Assembly: GCA_003553185.1 (NCBI GenBank)
Contig: PUPC01000132.1
Span: 1-37,329 of the forward strand
Source of the DNA: Planctomycetota bacterium
GTDB taxonomy: Bacteria > Planctomycetota > PUPC01
Direction of reading: 5' to 3'
Length of the DNA: 37,329 bases
Shown: positions 28,600-37,329 of the stretch, in pieces
How positions within the stretch are numbered: position 1 is the stretch's first letter
Layout: the number at the start of each line of letters is the position of its first letter
Translations under genes and position numbers: made by a program
The notes under the pieces: model-generated
Databases searched by the model: none
Told to the model about the DNA's origin: nothing
The model's input: the letters and a program-made list of their open reading frames with translations, nothing else

Positions 28600-30947
28600 T
28601 GACGAGCGACAGGCGCGACGGGAGCACACCCGACCGTTCCGCCGTTTTCTTCTCGCGGGCGCTTCTCTCGACAGGCCTTTTCCTGTTGGTGCTGACACCG
28701 ATCGCCGTTGTCACTATGGCCGGGACGGGGACGGACGCCGTGCATCTCCTGACTCTGTCTCTGGCGTTCGCCGGGGCGTTCTTTCTTTTCCTACAAATGA
28801 TTTTCGACTGGCAGCTTCGGGTGCCCTGGGGCTGGCCCGTATTGCTGGCACTGGGCATGCTGGTCATCGGGGTCGCTTCCGGGCTGTTTTCGAGCTGTCC
28901 CCAGGCCGCAATCATGACGCTGCTCACTTGGGTCGGCTATCTCGCCGTATTTCTGCTCGGAACACTTATGGGCCGCGGCGACGCCGGCTGGAAGGTCACG
29001 CGAGCCATCTGTGCCCTCGCCCTGCCCCTGGCTGTGTACGCGGTGCTGCAATATGGGGTCTTGCTCGATGAACTCGCCGAGATCATCCGCGAGGATAAAA
29101 GGGCGGTCCTGACCCAGATGGGATTGGCTGAGCGCGATTACGAGGCGCTGCTGCGGCGTGCCGAGAGTAGGCGTGTGTTTGGCACGTTCGCCCTGCCGAC
29201 GAGTCTGGCAGCGTTTTTCCTGCTCACGATTCCACCGTCAGTTGCTATGGCCTCGGCTGCTCGAACAAAAAAGGCGCGCTGCCTGTCAGCCGCTGTTGTT
29301 GCCTTGGCTGCAATCGGCCTGTTTCTCACGTTTTCCAAGGGCGGCTGGTTGGTCGCGTTGATGGTGCTGCTCCTCTTCTTCGTCGTGCAGGGCCGCGGTT
29401 GGTTACGTCGACAATGGAAGGTGTGCGGAATTTTGGTGTTCGCGGCGGCCCTAACATTTGGAGTGTTCTATTCCGTCTCGCCCGGCCTGCGAGGGCGTCT
29501 GGGGGCGATGCGACACGAGTTCCGAGCTTCTGCCAGGGTGCGTGTCCAGTATTGGACGGCCGGCCTTTCCATGTGGCGGACCCGGCCGGTTCTTGGCATC
29601 GGACCGGGCAACTTCCGGCACCACTATCTTAGCCACAAGCCGGTCGCCGCCGAAGAGGTGCGATACGCTCATAACGATTACGTCCAACTGCTCGCGGAAG
29701 GCGGACCGACTGCGGCGGCGGTCTACGGCCTGTTCTGGCTGGCGGTGCTGGCCATTGCGTGGCGGGCGGTAAAAATACGGGCGGGGGAAGCCGCCCCGAT
29801 TAAAGCGGGCGGGCCCGACCACGGTGAAGATACGAAGCCGTTCCCTGCCCGGTGGCTGGTGCCCGCTGCCGCGCTGTGCGGCATTCTGATGGCCGAAATG
29901 CTCGCCCGCCCGATGTCTGTCTCCGCGAGCGATTGGGTGAACCGGTTGGCGTTTCTGGCGTTTGCCGGTCTGTGGGCCGCCGGCTACGCCATCTCCGGCC
30001 TGGTATCCGTCGAAAGGCAATCCCGTCGTGCCCTGCAAATCGGCCTTGTGGCGGGACTGCTCGCCTTCGCTCTGCACTCTTTTCTCGATCCGAATCTATA
30101 CGTCGAGGGCGTTGCGACCGTGGCGTTCGCCCTCGCCGGGGTTGTCGTCGCCCCCAGCTTGCGGCATCGCACGGTACAGCTCCGGGCAACGCAGCGGCTG
30201 GTTGTGTTGATCGCCGGAGCGGTAATTTGTCTGGGTATTCTGTTTGTCGTATCGCGGGTGTCGCTCGCTCGTACTACGGTTCAACAGGGCGAGGCCGTCC
30301 TTGGTCAACTCCACGCGGCCGACCGGCCTGAAGAAGTGCGCCGGCTGGCAGCACAGGGAGAAGCCATCTTCTCGGAGGCGGTCCGCGGTAATCCGTTTGA
30401 TTTCCGAGCGCATCTTGGTCGGGCCGAATGTCTCGAGATAAAACTCGCGTTACATCCGACCCGCGAGCACTTCTCCAATGCCGTGGCGGCGTGGCGCAGC
30501 ACGATCCGGCGCAATCCGTCGGGTGCCGAGTTTCACTGGCGGCTGGGCCAGTTGTTCGCAGAGTATGCCGACCATGACCTGATCCGGATCCTGATATCGG
30601 ACCGATATGCCCCCGAGTACGCCGATGCCATGCCCCCCCTGCCCTCCCCTGTTCGGAAAGTCTATCGGCCGGCCGTGGCGCACATGGCGCGGGCAACGGA
30701 ACTTGCTCCCACCAGCCCCCGGGTGCGTCTGCGATACGGCCGCGTGCTCAAGCAGGCCGGCCAGGCCGAGGCGGCAACCGAGCAGCTTCATATCGCGCTG
30801 GAGTTGAACCGGCGGATGATCGCCGGGGACGCGCCCAAACGCCAGTTGCTTGACACTGCTGAACTGGACGAGATAAAGCGGGAGCTCAAGTTGATTGAGA
30901 GGGGCGGGGGTGGTATAATTCCTTTTGAAAGGCCCGGGCATCGATGA
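28599..30947 (+). CDS. O-antigen ligase/polymerase (Wzy-like) membrane protein with C-terminal TPR-like region
   Basis: Multi-TM; RVQYWTAGLSMWRTRPVLGIGPGNFRHHYLSHKP...YAHNDYVQLLAEGG typical of the Wzy_C family; GTG start overlaps upstream stop (TAGTG) after AGGAGG. Confidence 0.85.
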   Translation: MTSDRRDGSTPDRSAVFFSRALLSTGLFLLVLTPIAVVTMAGTGTDAVHLLTLSLAFAGAFFLFLQMIFDWQLRVPWGWPVLLALGMLVIGVASGLFSSCPQAAIMTLLTWVGYLAVFLLGTLMGRGDAGWKVTRAICALALPLAVYAVLQYGVLLDELAEIIREDKRAVLTQMGLAERDYEALLRRAESRRVFGTFALPTSLAAFFLLTIPPSVAMASAARTKKARCLSAAVVALAAIGLFLTFSKGGWLVALMVLLLFFVVQGRGWLRRQWKVCGILVFAAALTFGVFYSVSPGLRGRLGAMRHEFRASARVRVQYWTAGLSMWRTRPVLGIGPGNFRHHYLSHKPVAAEEVRYAHNDYVQLLAEGGPTAAAVYGLFWLAVLAIAWRAVKIRAGEAAPIKAGGPDHGEDTKPFPARWLVPAAALCGILMAEMLARPMSVSASDWVNRLAFLAFAGLWAAGYAISGLVSVERQSRRALQIGLVAGLLAFALHSFLDPNLYVEGVATVAFALAGVVVAPSLRHRTVQLRATQRLVVLIAGAVICLGILFVVSRVSLARTTVQQGEAVLGQLHAADRPEEVRRLAAQGEAIFSEAVRGNPFDFRAHLGRAECLEIKLALHPTREHFSNAVAAWRSTIRRNPSGAEFHWRLGQLFAEYADHDLIRILISDRYAPEYADAMPPLPSPVRKVYRPAVAHMARATELAPTSPRVRLRYGRVLKQAGQAEAATEQLHIALELNRRMIAGDAPKRQLLDTAELDEIKRELKLIERGGGGIIPFERPGHR

Positions 30948-31825
30948 TTTCACCGCGACAATATTTTCTGCTAATGCTGCTGCTCATCCCGGTAGGGTGC
31001 GGGCGCCCCGGCGCCGCGTATGTCCGGCCCGATGCGTTGTACGAACAGGCAACCGAGCTGGCTGATGACGGCCGCCACCTTGCGGCCGCCCGATCACTGG
31101 AGCAGTTCGCACGGGATTTTCCGCACGACGAGAGGGCGCACGTAGCACAGTATAACAGCGGGATAGAATATCGTGCCGCAGGCGAGCCGGCTCGGGCCTT
31201 CCGCGCGTTCAGGATATTGCGGCGTCGGTTCGAGTATTCCTGGCTCATACCGGATGCGAACGAACATGTCCTGGAGATCGGCCGGGAGCTTCTGGAGGCC
31301 GGTGATCGGCTGGGCCTGGATGCGTTAGAGTTTGTGATAACGTCCGCCCGGCGGAGCGCGGCGGCGGTCGAGGCACATCTGGCCCTGGGCGAGTATTACT
31401 ATGAACGGGGCCGGTTCGCCGATGCCCGTCACGAGTTTGCGACGGTCGGCGCCGAGTACCCGAATCACGAGAAAGCTCTGTACGCGGAGTTCCGGGCCGC
31501 ACTGTGCGCATATCGGCAGATCGGCCGGCCGGTGCGCAACATGCAGCACCTGCGGGAAGCCCGCGTCCGATTTCAGGAGCTGGTCGAATCCGACCTCGAG
31601 CCGCGGCAGCGGGAACTGGCGGAACGCTATCTCAAGGCCACGGCCGAACTCGGGGCCGACCGCCATTTGGACATGGCACGGTTCCACCTGAAACAGGGCC
31701 GGCTACCGCGCGCCCGGGCCCACCTGGAGGAAGTGATCCGCAGGTATCCGGAGGCCGGAGAACGAGTCGCTGCTGCACAAGAAGTTCTGGAACTGATCCA
31801 AAACCGGTATAATAAAGAGGAATGA
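30944..31825 (+). CDS. bamD: BamD-like outer-membrane assembly lipoprotein (TPR)
   Basis: Lipobox LLIPVGCG; ALYEQATELADDGRHLAAARSLEQFARDFPHDERAHVAQYNSGIEYRAAG...; ATGA overlap with upstream gene; position next to lptE. Confidence 0.7.
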   Translation: MISPRQYFLLMLLLIPVGCGRPGAAYVRPDALYEQATELADDGRHLAAARSLEQFARDFPHDERAHVAQYNSGIEYRAAGEPARAFRAFRILRRRFEYSWLIPDANEHVLEIGRELLEAGDRLGLDALEFVITSARRSAAAVEAHLALGEYYYERGRFADARHEFATVGAEYPNHEKALYAEFRAALCAYRQIGRPVRNMQHLREARVRFQELVESDLEPRQRELAERYLKATAELGADRHLDMARFHLKQGRLPRARAHLEEVIRRYPEAGERVAAAQEVLELIQNRYNKEE

Positions 31826-32343
31826 AGACATTGAATCGAAAAGCGATATGGCTCCTGCCCGTGGCGATTGCCCTCACGAGTTGTGCCGGATATACCCATG
31901 GGTTCCGCTTGCCGGAAGGGGCTGAAGATGTCGAGACCATCGCCGTGGACATGTTTCGGAACAGAACATTATATATGAACCTTGATAGCGAATTCACGCT
32001 GGCTCTGCAGCGCGAGATCGAGGCGAAAACGCCGCTGCGCATCGCCAGCCGTGACGAGGCGGACACCCTGATCACCGGCTCGATCGAAGATTATGAGCGA
32101 GTCGTCTTGAGAGGGACAGATACCGACGAGGTGTCCAGATATCGGATAATTATGACCGTTAACTACACCTTCGAGCGATTGCCATCGGACGGCGCCGAGC
32201 GCCGTGAGATTCGCAGAGCGGTCAACTTGAAGCGATCGGCCGAGTACGAAGTCCGCTCGGCGGTGACCGAATCCCAGGCCCGAGCGCGCGCGGTTCGGCG
32301 TACGGCGCGCGGGCTGGTCAGCCACTTGTTTGAAACCTGGTAA
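31822..32343 (+). CDS. lptE: LPS-assembly lipoprotein LptE
   Basis: Lipobox LTSCAGYTHGFRLPEGAEDVETIAVDMFRNRTLYMNLDSEFTLALQREIEAKTPLRIASRDEADTLITGSI...: LptE-like pattern. Confidence 0.8.
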   Translation: MKTLNRKAIWLLPVAIALTSCAGYTHGFRLPEGAEDVETIAVDMFRNRTLYMNLDSEFTLALQREIEAKTPLRIASRDEADTLITGSIEDYERVVLRGTDTDEVSRYRIIMTVNYTFERLPSDGAERREIRRAVNLKRSAEYEVRSAVTESQARARAVRRTARGLVSHLFETW

Positions 32344-32358
32344 AAAGGAGTATATCAC

Positions 32359-34488
32359 TTGCCGGACATGCAGAAACCACCTGGAAAGAAAGGGCCCGGA
32401 CCGCCCGACCAGCGCCCGCCCTCACGATTCGGCCGGGGCTGGATATTCTGGCTCTTGATCATCGGCCTCATCGCCGTATTCTGGCACCTGAGCGCGGACA
32501 CAATGACCGATGCCAAATCGGTCGGCCTGACCACGTTCCGGAAGCACATATTGGCAGGCCACGTAGAACAAATCACCGTCAAGAGCGACTACTGGGAGGC
32601 CCGATTAAGAGAACCGGAAGAAGGCGAACCGTACCCTACAAAAGAAGGCGCCAAGGTCCAGGTCATTCGATATGAAACCCCTTACGAAGACGGTTCCTCG
32701 ATCGAGGCCCAAAAGATATATGATACGATCGAACGGTTCAACGAAAAGGTCGAGCGGGCACGGGCCGAGGAGGTTGAAGAGCCCGAACTGGCCAAGTACG
32801 CCCGATATGAGCCGCTCGATCCGATCAACGAGACCGCGGCAGGTCGGCTCTGGACTCTCTTCATTACGGTGCTCCCCTTCGTCTTGATCTTTGGGCTGAT
32901 GTACTTTCTCTTCTTCCGACACATGCGAGCGCCCGGCGGCCAGGGCATCCTGTCGTTCGGCAAGAGCCGAGCTCGCCTCTCCGAGAAGGAGAAGGTGAAC
33001 GTCACGTTTGACGACGTAGCCGGAATCGAAGAGGCCAAGGAGGAAGTCCAGGAGATCGTCCAATTCTTGAAAAACCCCGACCGCTTCCGCAAGTTGGGCG
33101 GCCGTCTTCCCCACGGTGTCCTTCTCGTCGGGCCGCCCGGCTCGGGCAAGACGCTGCTGGCCAAAGCGATCGCAGGCGAGGCGGACACGCCTTTCTACTC
33201 CATCAGCGGCTCCGACTTTGTCGAGATGTTCGTCGGTGTCGGTGCCTCGCGTGTGCGGGACCTGTTCCAGCAAGCGAAGGCAAATTCCCCCTGCATCATT
33301 TTTCTCGATGAGATCGATGCGGTCGGACGCCAGCGCGGGACCGGGCTCGGCGGCGGGCACGACGAACGCGAGCAGACACTGAACGCGATTCTGGTCGAGA
33401 TGGACGGGTTCGAAACCGATCAAGCAGTCATGGTCATTGCCGCGACCAATCGACCGGACGTGCTCGACCCCGCCCTGCGCCGACCGGGCCGGTTCGACCG
33501 TCAGATCATCGTCGATCTTCCCGACATCAAAGGCCGGGAAGGCATCCTCAAAGTCCATTCAAGCAAGATCAAGCTGGATAACGAAGACGACCTGAAAACG
33601 ATTGCCCGCAGCACCCCCAGCTTCTCCGGGGCGGACCTCGAAAACCTGATTAATGAAGCGGCCATACTGGCTACCATGCGGAACCACGACGCCGTCCTGC
33701 TGCGAGACCTGGAGGACGCCCGCGATCGCGTCCTGTGGGGACGAGAGCGGCGAAGCAAGGTGATTGACGATGCGGAACGACGGATCATCGCCATACACGA
33801 GGCGGGCCATGCCATCGTCGCCCATCTCGACCCCGACCACGAGCCGCTCCACAAAGTGGGGATCATTCCCCGCGGCATGGCACTGGGGGCTACCATGCAT
33901 CTGCCAGAGAAAGACCAGTACATGCTGGGCAAGCGCAAAGCCATGGCGAGCATTGCTACCCTGATGGCCGGTCGAGCGGCCGAGCAGCTATTCTGCGATG
34001 ATATCCACACCGGGGCCGCAGACGACATCCGGCGGGCGACCGACATCGCACGCCGAATGGTGACGCAATGGGGAATGAGCGACGACCTCGGCCCCATCGT
34101 ATATGGTGACGTGGAAGAACACCTGTTCCTGGGCAGAGAAGTCTCCCGCCACGAACAGGTCAGCGGCGAGATCGTCAGGAAGATCGACAAAGAAATTCGC
34201 CGTATCATCGACGAAGCCACGGAAACGGCCAGTAAATACCTGACCGAAAACGCAGAAGCAGTGGAGGCGGTCGTTACCGAATTACTCAAACGCGAGGTTC
34301 TCACGGCAGATCAGGTCGACCGACTCATCCGCGGCGAGGAACTGCCCGAACCGGAGCCGATTGCGACTCAGACACGCACTGAAGAAACTCCGCCGGAAGC
34401 AGATACCGCCGAGGACGCGGACCCGGAAACCGCCGAGCATCAGACCGATACCCCCGACCAGAAACCCGGTTACTCGCCCGTCCAGTGA
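32359..34488 (+). CDS. ftsH: ATP-dependent zinc metalloprotease FtsH
   Basis: [94 protein letters not shown] start region with AAAAGGAG upstream. Confidence 0.98.
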   Translation: MPDMQKPPGKKGPGPPDQRPPSRFGRGWIFWLLIIGLIAVFWHLSADTMTDAKSVGLTTFRKHILAGHVEQITVKSDYWEARLREPEEGEPYPTKEGAKVQVIRYETPYEDGSSIEAQKIYDTIERFNEKVERARAEEVEEPELAKYARYEPLDPINETAAGRLWTLFITVLPFVLIFGLMYFLFFRHMRAPGGQGILSFGKSRARLSEKEKVNVTFDDVAGIEEAKEEVQEIVQFLKNPDRFRKLGGRLPHGVLLVGPPGSGKTLLAKAIAGEADTPFYSISGSDFVEMFVGVGASRVRDLFQQAKANSPCIIFLDEIDAVGRQRGTGLGGGHDEREQTLNAILVEMDGFETDQAVMVIAATNRPDVLDPALRRPGRFDRQIIVDLPDIKGREGILKVHSSKIKLDNEDDLKTIARSTPSFSGADLENLINEAAILATMRNHDAVLLRDLEDARDRVLWGRERRSKVIDDAERRIIAIHEAGHAIVAHLDPDHEPLHKVGIIPRGMALGATMHLPEKDQYMLGKRKAMASIATLMAGRAAEQLFCDDIHTGAADDIRRATDIARRMVTQWGMSDDLGPIVYGDVEEHLFLGREVSRHEQVSGEIVRKIDKEIRRIIDEATETASKYLTENAEAVEAVVTELLKREVLTADQVDRLIRGEELPEPEPIATQTRTEETPPEADTAEDADPETAEHQTDTPDQKPGYSPVQ

Positions 34489-34528
34489 CGAAGCACACCT
34501 GACCCTATCGAGGTTCGCAAAGATACTG

Positions 34529-35593
34529 ATGAAAGACGATTGGGTGATTGCCCGCTCGGCACTCGAACTGAACCCGCGAGTCGTCGGGTGGGACGATGCC
34601 GGCGCCCCCAAACGAGTTGAAATGGACGACGGCAGCGTCATCGAGGGGAACGGGATGCCCGTGCGAGACCGAGCCCGCCAACTGGACGGTCCGGCCCAGG
34701 TGGTCCTGTCGACGCTCGACGCATTCGAGGCCCGCCCGCGGTCCTTTGAATGCCGCGGCCGGAGGTTGGAGATCGATGGCCGGACGGCGGTGATGGGAAT
34801 CATCAACACGACGCCGGACTCCTTCTCGGATGGCGGCAGGTTCCTAGACGCCGACCGGGCGATCGAGCACGGCCTGGCGCTGGTAGAAAACGGGGCCGAT
34901 ATACTCGATATCGGCGGCGAGTCCACCCGCCCGGGAGCCGAGCCCTGCTCCGCTGAGGAAGAACGCCACCGAACAGAACCGGTCGTCGCGGCCCTGGCGG
35001 AGAAAACTGATGTGCCCATCTCCATCGATACCAGCAAGCCGGAGGTCGCCCGCGCCGCACTGGAGGCAGGTGCCGGCCTGGTAAACGACGTGACCGGGCT
35101 GCGCGATCCAGAGATGGCACCGCTTGTTGCCGAGTACGATGCCGGGCTGATACTGATGCACATGCAGGGCGAACCGCGCACGATGCAGGAAGCCCCCCAT
35201 TACGAAGACGTCCTGGCCGAGGTCACCCTTTACCTGCGCCGGGCCATGGCCCGGGCGGCCGAAGGGGGCGTGCAACTCGGCCGGATCATTGTCGATCCGG
35301 GGATCGGTTTCGGCAAGACCCTCGCCCACAACACCGAGATCATCCGGCGGCTACCGGTGCTCGCTTCGCTGGGCTGTCCGATACTGATCGGCTGCTCGCA
35401 AAAATCGATGATCGCGCATGCACTGGGCCTGCCGGTCGAGCGCCGGCTGTTCCCGTCGCTGGCCCTCAACGTATTGAGCATCGCCGGCAGGGCTTCTATA
35501 ATCAGGGTTCATGATGTTGAGGCGGCCTGTCACGCTGCTGCGATGGCGGACGCTGTTCTGTACGGCACGAAACGGGACCTTGGGGGGGGATAG
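34529..35593 (+). CDS. folP: Dihydropteroate synthase with about 85-aa N-terminal extension
   Basis: VMGIINTTPDSFSDGGRFLDADRAIEHG...DILDIGGESTRPGAEP...VPISIDTSKPEVARAALEAGAGLVNDVTGL...IIVDPGIGFGKTLAHN...LIGCSQKSMI. Start chosen at Met 34529 just after ftsH. Confidence 0.94.
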   Translation: MKDDWVIARSALELNPRVVGWDDAGAPKRVEMDDGSVIEGNGMPVRDRARQLDGPAQVVLSTLDAFEARPRSFECRGRRLEIDGRTAVMGIINTTPDSFSDGGRFLDADRAIEHGLALVENGADILDIGGESTRPGAEPCSAEEERHRTEPVVAALAEKTDVPISIDTSKPEVARAALEAGAGLVNDVTGLRDPEMAPLVAEYDAGLILMHMQGEPRTMQEAPHYEDVLAEVTLYLRRAMARAAEGGVQLGRIIVDPGIGFGKTLAHNTEIIRRLPVLASLGCPILIGCSQKSMIAHALGLPVERRLFPSLALNVLSIAGRASIIRVHDVEAACHAAAMADAVLYGTKRDLGGG

Positions 35594-35598
35594 ATACG

Positions 35599-36402
35599 AT
35601 GCCACTCATACACTGGCTGACCAACAACTGGCAGATCGCGCTTGAGGTCCTTCTCCTCGCCTGCCTGTTCTATTTCGTCCTGTCGTTTTTGAAGGGAAGC
35701 CGCGGGGCGGGTGTATTGCGCGGTCTGGCCATTGTGTTTTTGATCGTAGTGGTCATCTTCCTCACACTCGCCGCCACTCTGGATATGTACGTGCTGAGTT
35801 GGCTTATCAACCGCGGTGCCACATTCGTGGCGTTCCTGCTCATCGTGATCTTTCAGCCGGAGCTCCGGGGGGCATTGCTCCGTGTCGGCCAGAATCCGCT
35901 TTTCACCCCTTTCTTCCGCGAGAGCTGGGACGCGTCGCAACAGATCACGGAAGCGGTGATGGCCATGGCACGAGAGCGGATCGGAGCATTGATCGCAGTA
36001 CAGAGATCGGTCGGGCTGAAAACGTTTACCGAGGGCGGAAAACGGTTGGACGCCGAGGTCACGGCCGAATTGCTGGTAAGTATTTTCCGCCCGGGAAGCC
36101 CGTTGCACGACGGGGCCGTGGTCATCAAGGGAGACCGCTTGATCGCCGCCGCATGCCTGTTCCCACTTTCGGAGAACCCGAACATCGATACCAGCTTGGG
36201 TACGCGACACAGGGCGGGGATGGGCGTGACCGAAGAATCCGACGCCATTGCAATTATCGTGTCGGAAGAGACGGGGCAGGTGTCGGTCGCTCAGAACGGA
36301 CGCCTGACGCGGAATGTTGAAGAGAAGACTCTGCGGCAGTTGCTCCACGCCGTTTCCTCTGAAGAGGGCTTCCAGGCCGTCCCCGCGAAGGAGGCAGGTT
36401 GA
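35599..36402 (+). CDS. cdaA: Diadenylate cyclase CdaA (c-di-AMP synthase)
   Basis: Three N-terminal TM segments then DAC domain with LLVSIFRPGSPLHDGAVVIKGDRLIAAACLFPLSENPNIDTSLGTRHRAGMGVTEESDAIAIIVSEETGQVSVAQNGRL (DGA and RHR motifs). Confidence 0.96.
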   Translation: MPLIHWLTNNWQIALEVLLLACLFYFVLSFLKGSRGAGVLRGLAIVFLIVVVIFLTLAATLDMYVLSWLINRGATFVAFLLIVIFQPELRGALLRVGQNPLFTPFFRESWDASQQITEAVMAMARERIGALIAVQRSVGLKTFTEGGKRLDAEVTAELLVSIFRPGSPLHDGAVVIKGDRLIAAACLFPLSENPNIDTSLGTRHRAGMGVTEESDAIAIIVSEETGQVSVAQNGRLTRNVEEKTLRQLLHAVSSEEGFQAVPAKEAG

Positions 36403-37329
36403 ACAAAACGATCTCATTTCTGCTCAAAAACAAGGTGCTTAAGCTCATCTCTCTGGCCCTGGCCATTGCGACCTGGGTCTATGTCAGCGAGCAGCGAGAC
36501 AAACAAAGCGAGCTTCAGGTCCCGTTGACCCTGCGAGTGCCCGAAGGCAAGTTCCTGCTTGAGCCGCGCACTCCCCCCATGCTGGGCCTGGTTCTGCGCG
36601 GGCCGGCCAGGGCCGTCACCCAGTTTCGAGAGGAAGCCCTTTACGCCGACATCGCCATCACCGACAAGGTATCGCGCCTGCCTGACACCTCGGAGTCCCC
36701 CCAGCCGATCACCATCCAGATCGGCCCGGAAGACATTCAGAATGTCCCTGACAATATGACCGTGCGATCTGTCGAGCCCCAGCGCATCTCGATACTGATC
36801 GATGAGCTGACAAGAAAGCGCCTGGACGTGGAGGTCGATCCCCGGCAAGACCTGAAAGGCGAATTGCAAGAGGGTTACCGAATACATCGAATCAGCCCCG
36901 TGCCCAACAAGGTGATGGCACAGGGGCCGCGCAGTATTCTGGCGCGACGCCAGACCATCCGCCCGCTCCCGCTGGACATAACCGGGCTTGGCCCGCAACC
37001 GTGGAACCCGACTATCCAACTTGATACCGGCGACGCCGAGACAGGCCTGCGCGAATGTTTGTCGCCGGAGCCGCCCGAGGTCCAGGTCTGGTTCTTCTTC
37101 ACTCGGCCGACAATTGAAAGGACTTTCGAACAAATCCCGATCATTATCCACGCCCCGCCCGGTTTCAATTACAAGGTGCTGGACGCCCAGACACACGAAC
37201 CCCTGAAGAATATCCCCGAGGTCACCATACGAGGCCCCGAGAACCTGTTGGAAGACAACGGCGTGGTCGTTCGCGCCATCGTTAACCTGACAGAGGTGGA
37301 CCCGGCCGGGACGCCGGAAATCGAAGAGA
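36399..37329 (+). CDS. cdaR: YbbR-domain protein (CdaR-like), TTG start, incomplete at window end
   Basis: Open frame from TTG 36399 to the end, absent from the ORF track: LNKTISFLLKNKVLKLISLALAIATWVYVSEQRDKQSELQVPLTLRVPEGKFLLEPRTPPMLGLVLRGPARAV... TTGA overlap with the cdaA stop, GGAGG upstream. Confidence 0.88.
   Translation, partial: MNKTISFLLKNKVLKLISLALAIATWVYVSEQRDKQSELQVPLTLRVPEGKFLLEPRTPPMLGLVLRGPARAVTQFREEALYADIAITDKVSRLPDTSESPQPITIQIGPEDIQNVPDNMTVRSVEPQRISILIDELTRKRLDVEVDPRQDLKGELQEGYRIHRISPVPNKVMAQGPRSILARRQTIRPLPLDITGLGPQPWNPTIQLDTGDAETGLRECLSPEPPEVQVWFFFTRPTIERTFEQIPIIIHAPPGFNYKVLDAQTHEPLKNIPEVTIRGPENLLEDNGVVVRAIVNLTEVDPAGTPEIEE

Noticed and set aside
1-37329. CRISPR arrays, IS elements, prophage or defence systems
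   Set aside because: No regularly spaced repeats, transposase, integrase or recognised defence genes were seen; the region looks like core housekeeping chromosome.

Overview
The window is a gene-dense, high-GC bacterial chromosomal segment. The LptE, BamD and Lnt genes indicate a Gram-negative envelope; a planctomycete-like origin is only an inference from overall gene style. The minus strand (about 31-27302) carries an FHA protein, a giant SecA, an E1alpha/E1beta/lipoyl-KASIII operon, a DUF151 nuclease-like protein, a LarA-like protein, a glycine cleavage operon (gcvH-gcvPA-gcvPB-glyA::gcvT), mreBC with two unknown genes, a coiled-coil membrane protein, lnt, an RDD protein and acpS. The plus strand from about 27388 to the end is one tightly packed run: wecA-like, wzy-like, bamD, lptE, ftsH, folP, cdaA, cdaR (truncated by the window). 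No tRNA, rRNA, CRISPR or mobile element was recognised. The main observations are: (1) a 2-oxoacid dehydrogenase operon in which the E2 acyltransferase domain is replaced by a complete ketoacyl-ACP synthase III fused to lipoyl and E3/E1-binding domains; (2) a 1652-aa SecA whose helical scaffold/wing region is expanded by at least seven divergent repeats; (3) a SHMT::GcvT fusion with an extra, partial GcvT-like domain between the two enzymes. All domain calls are by eye, with no database search.
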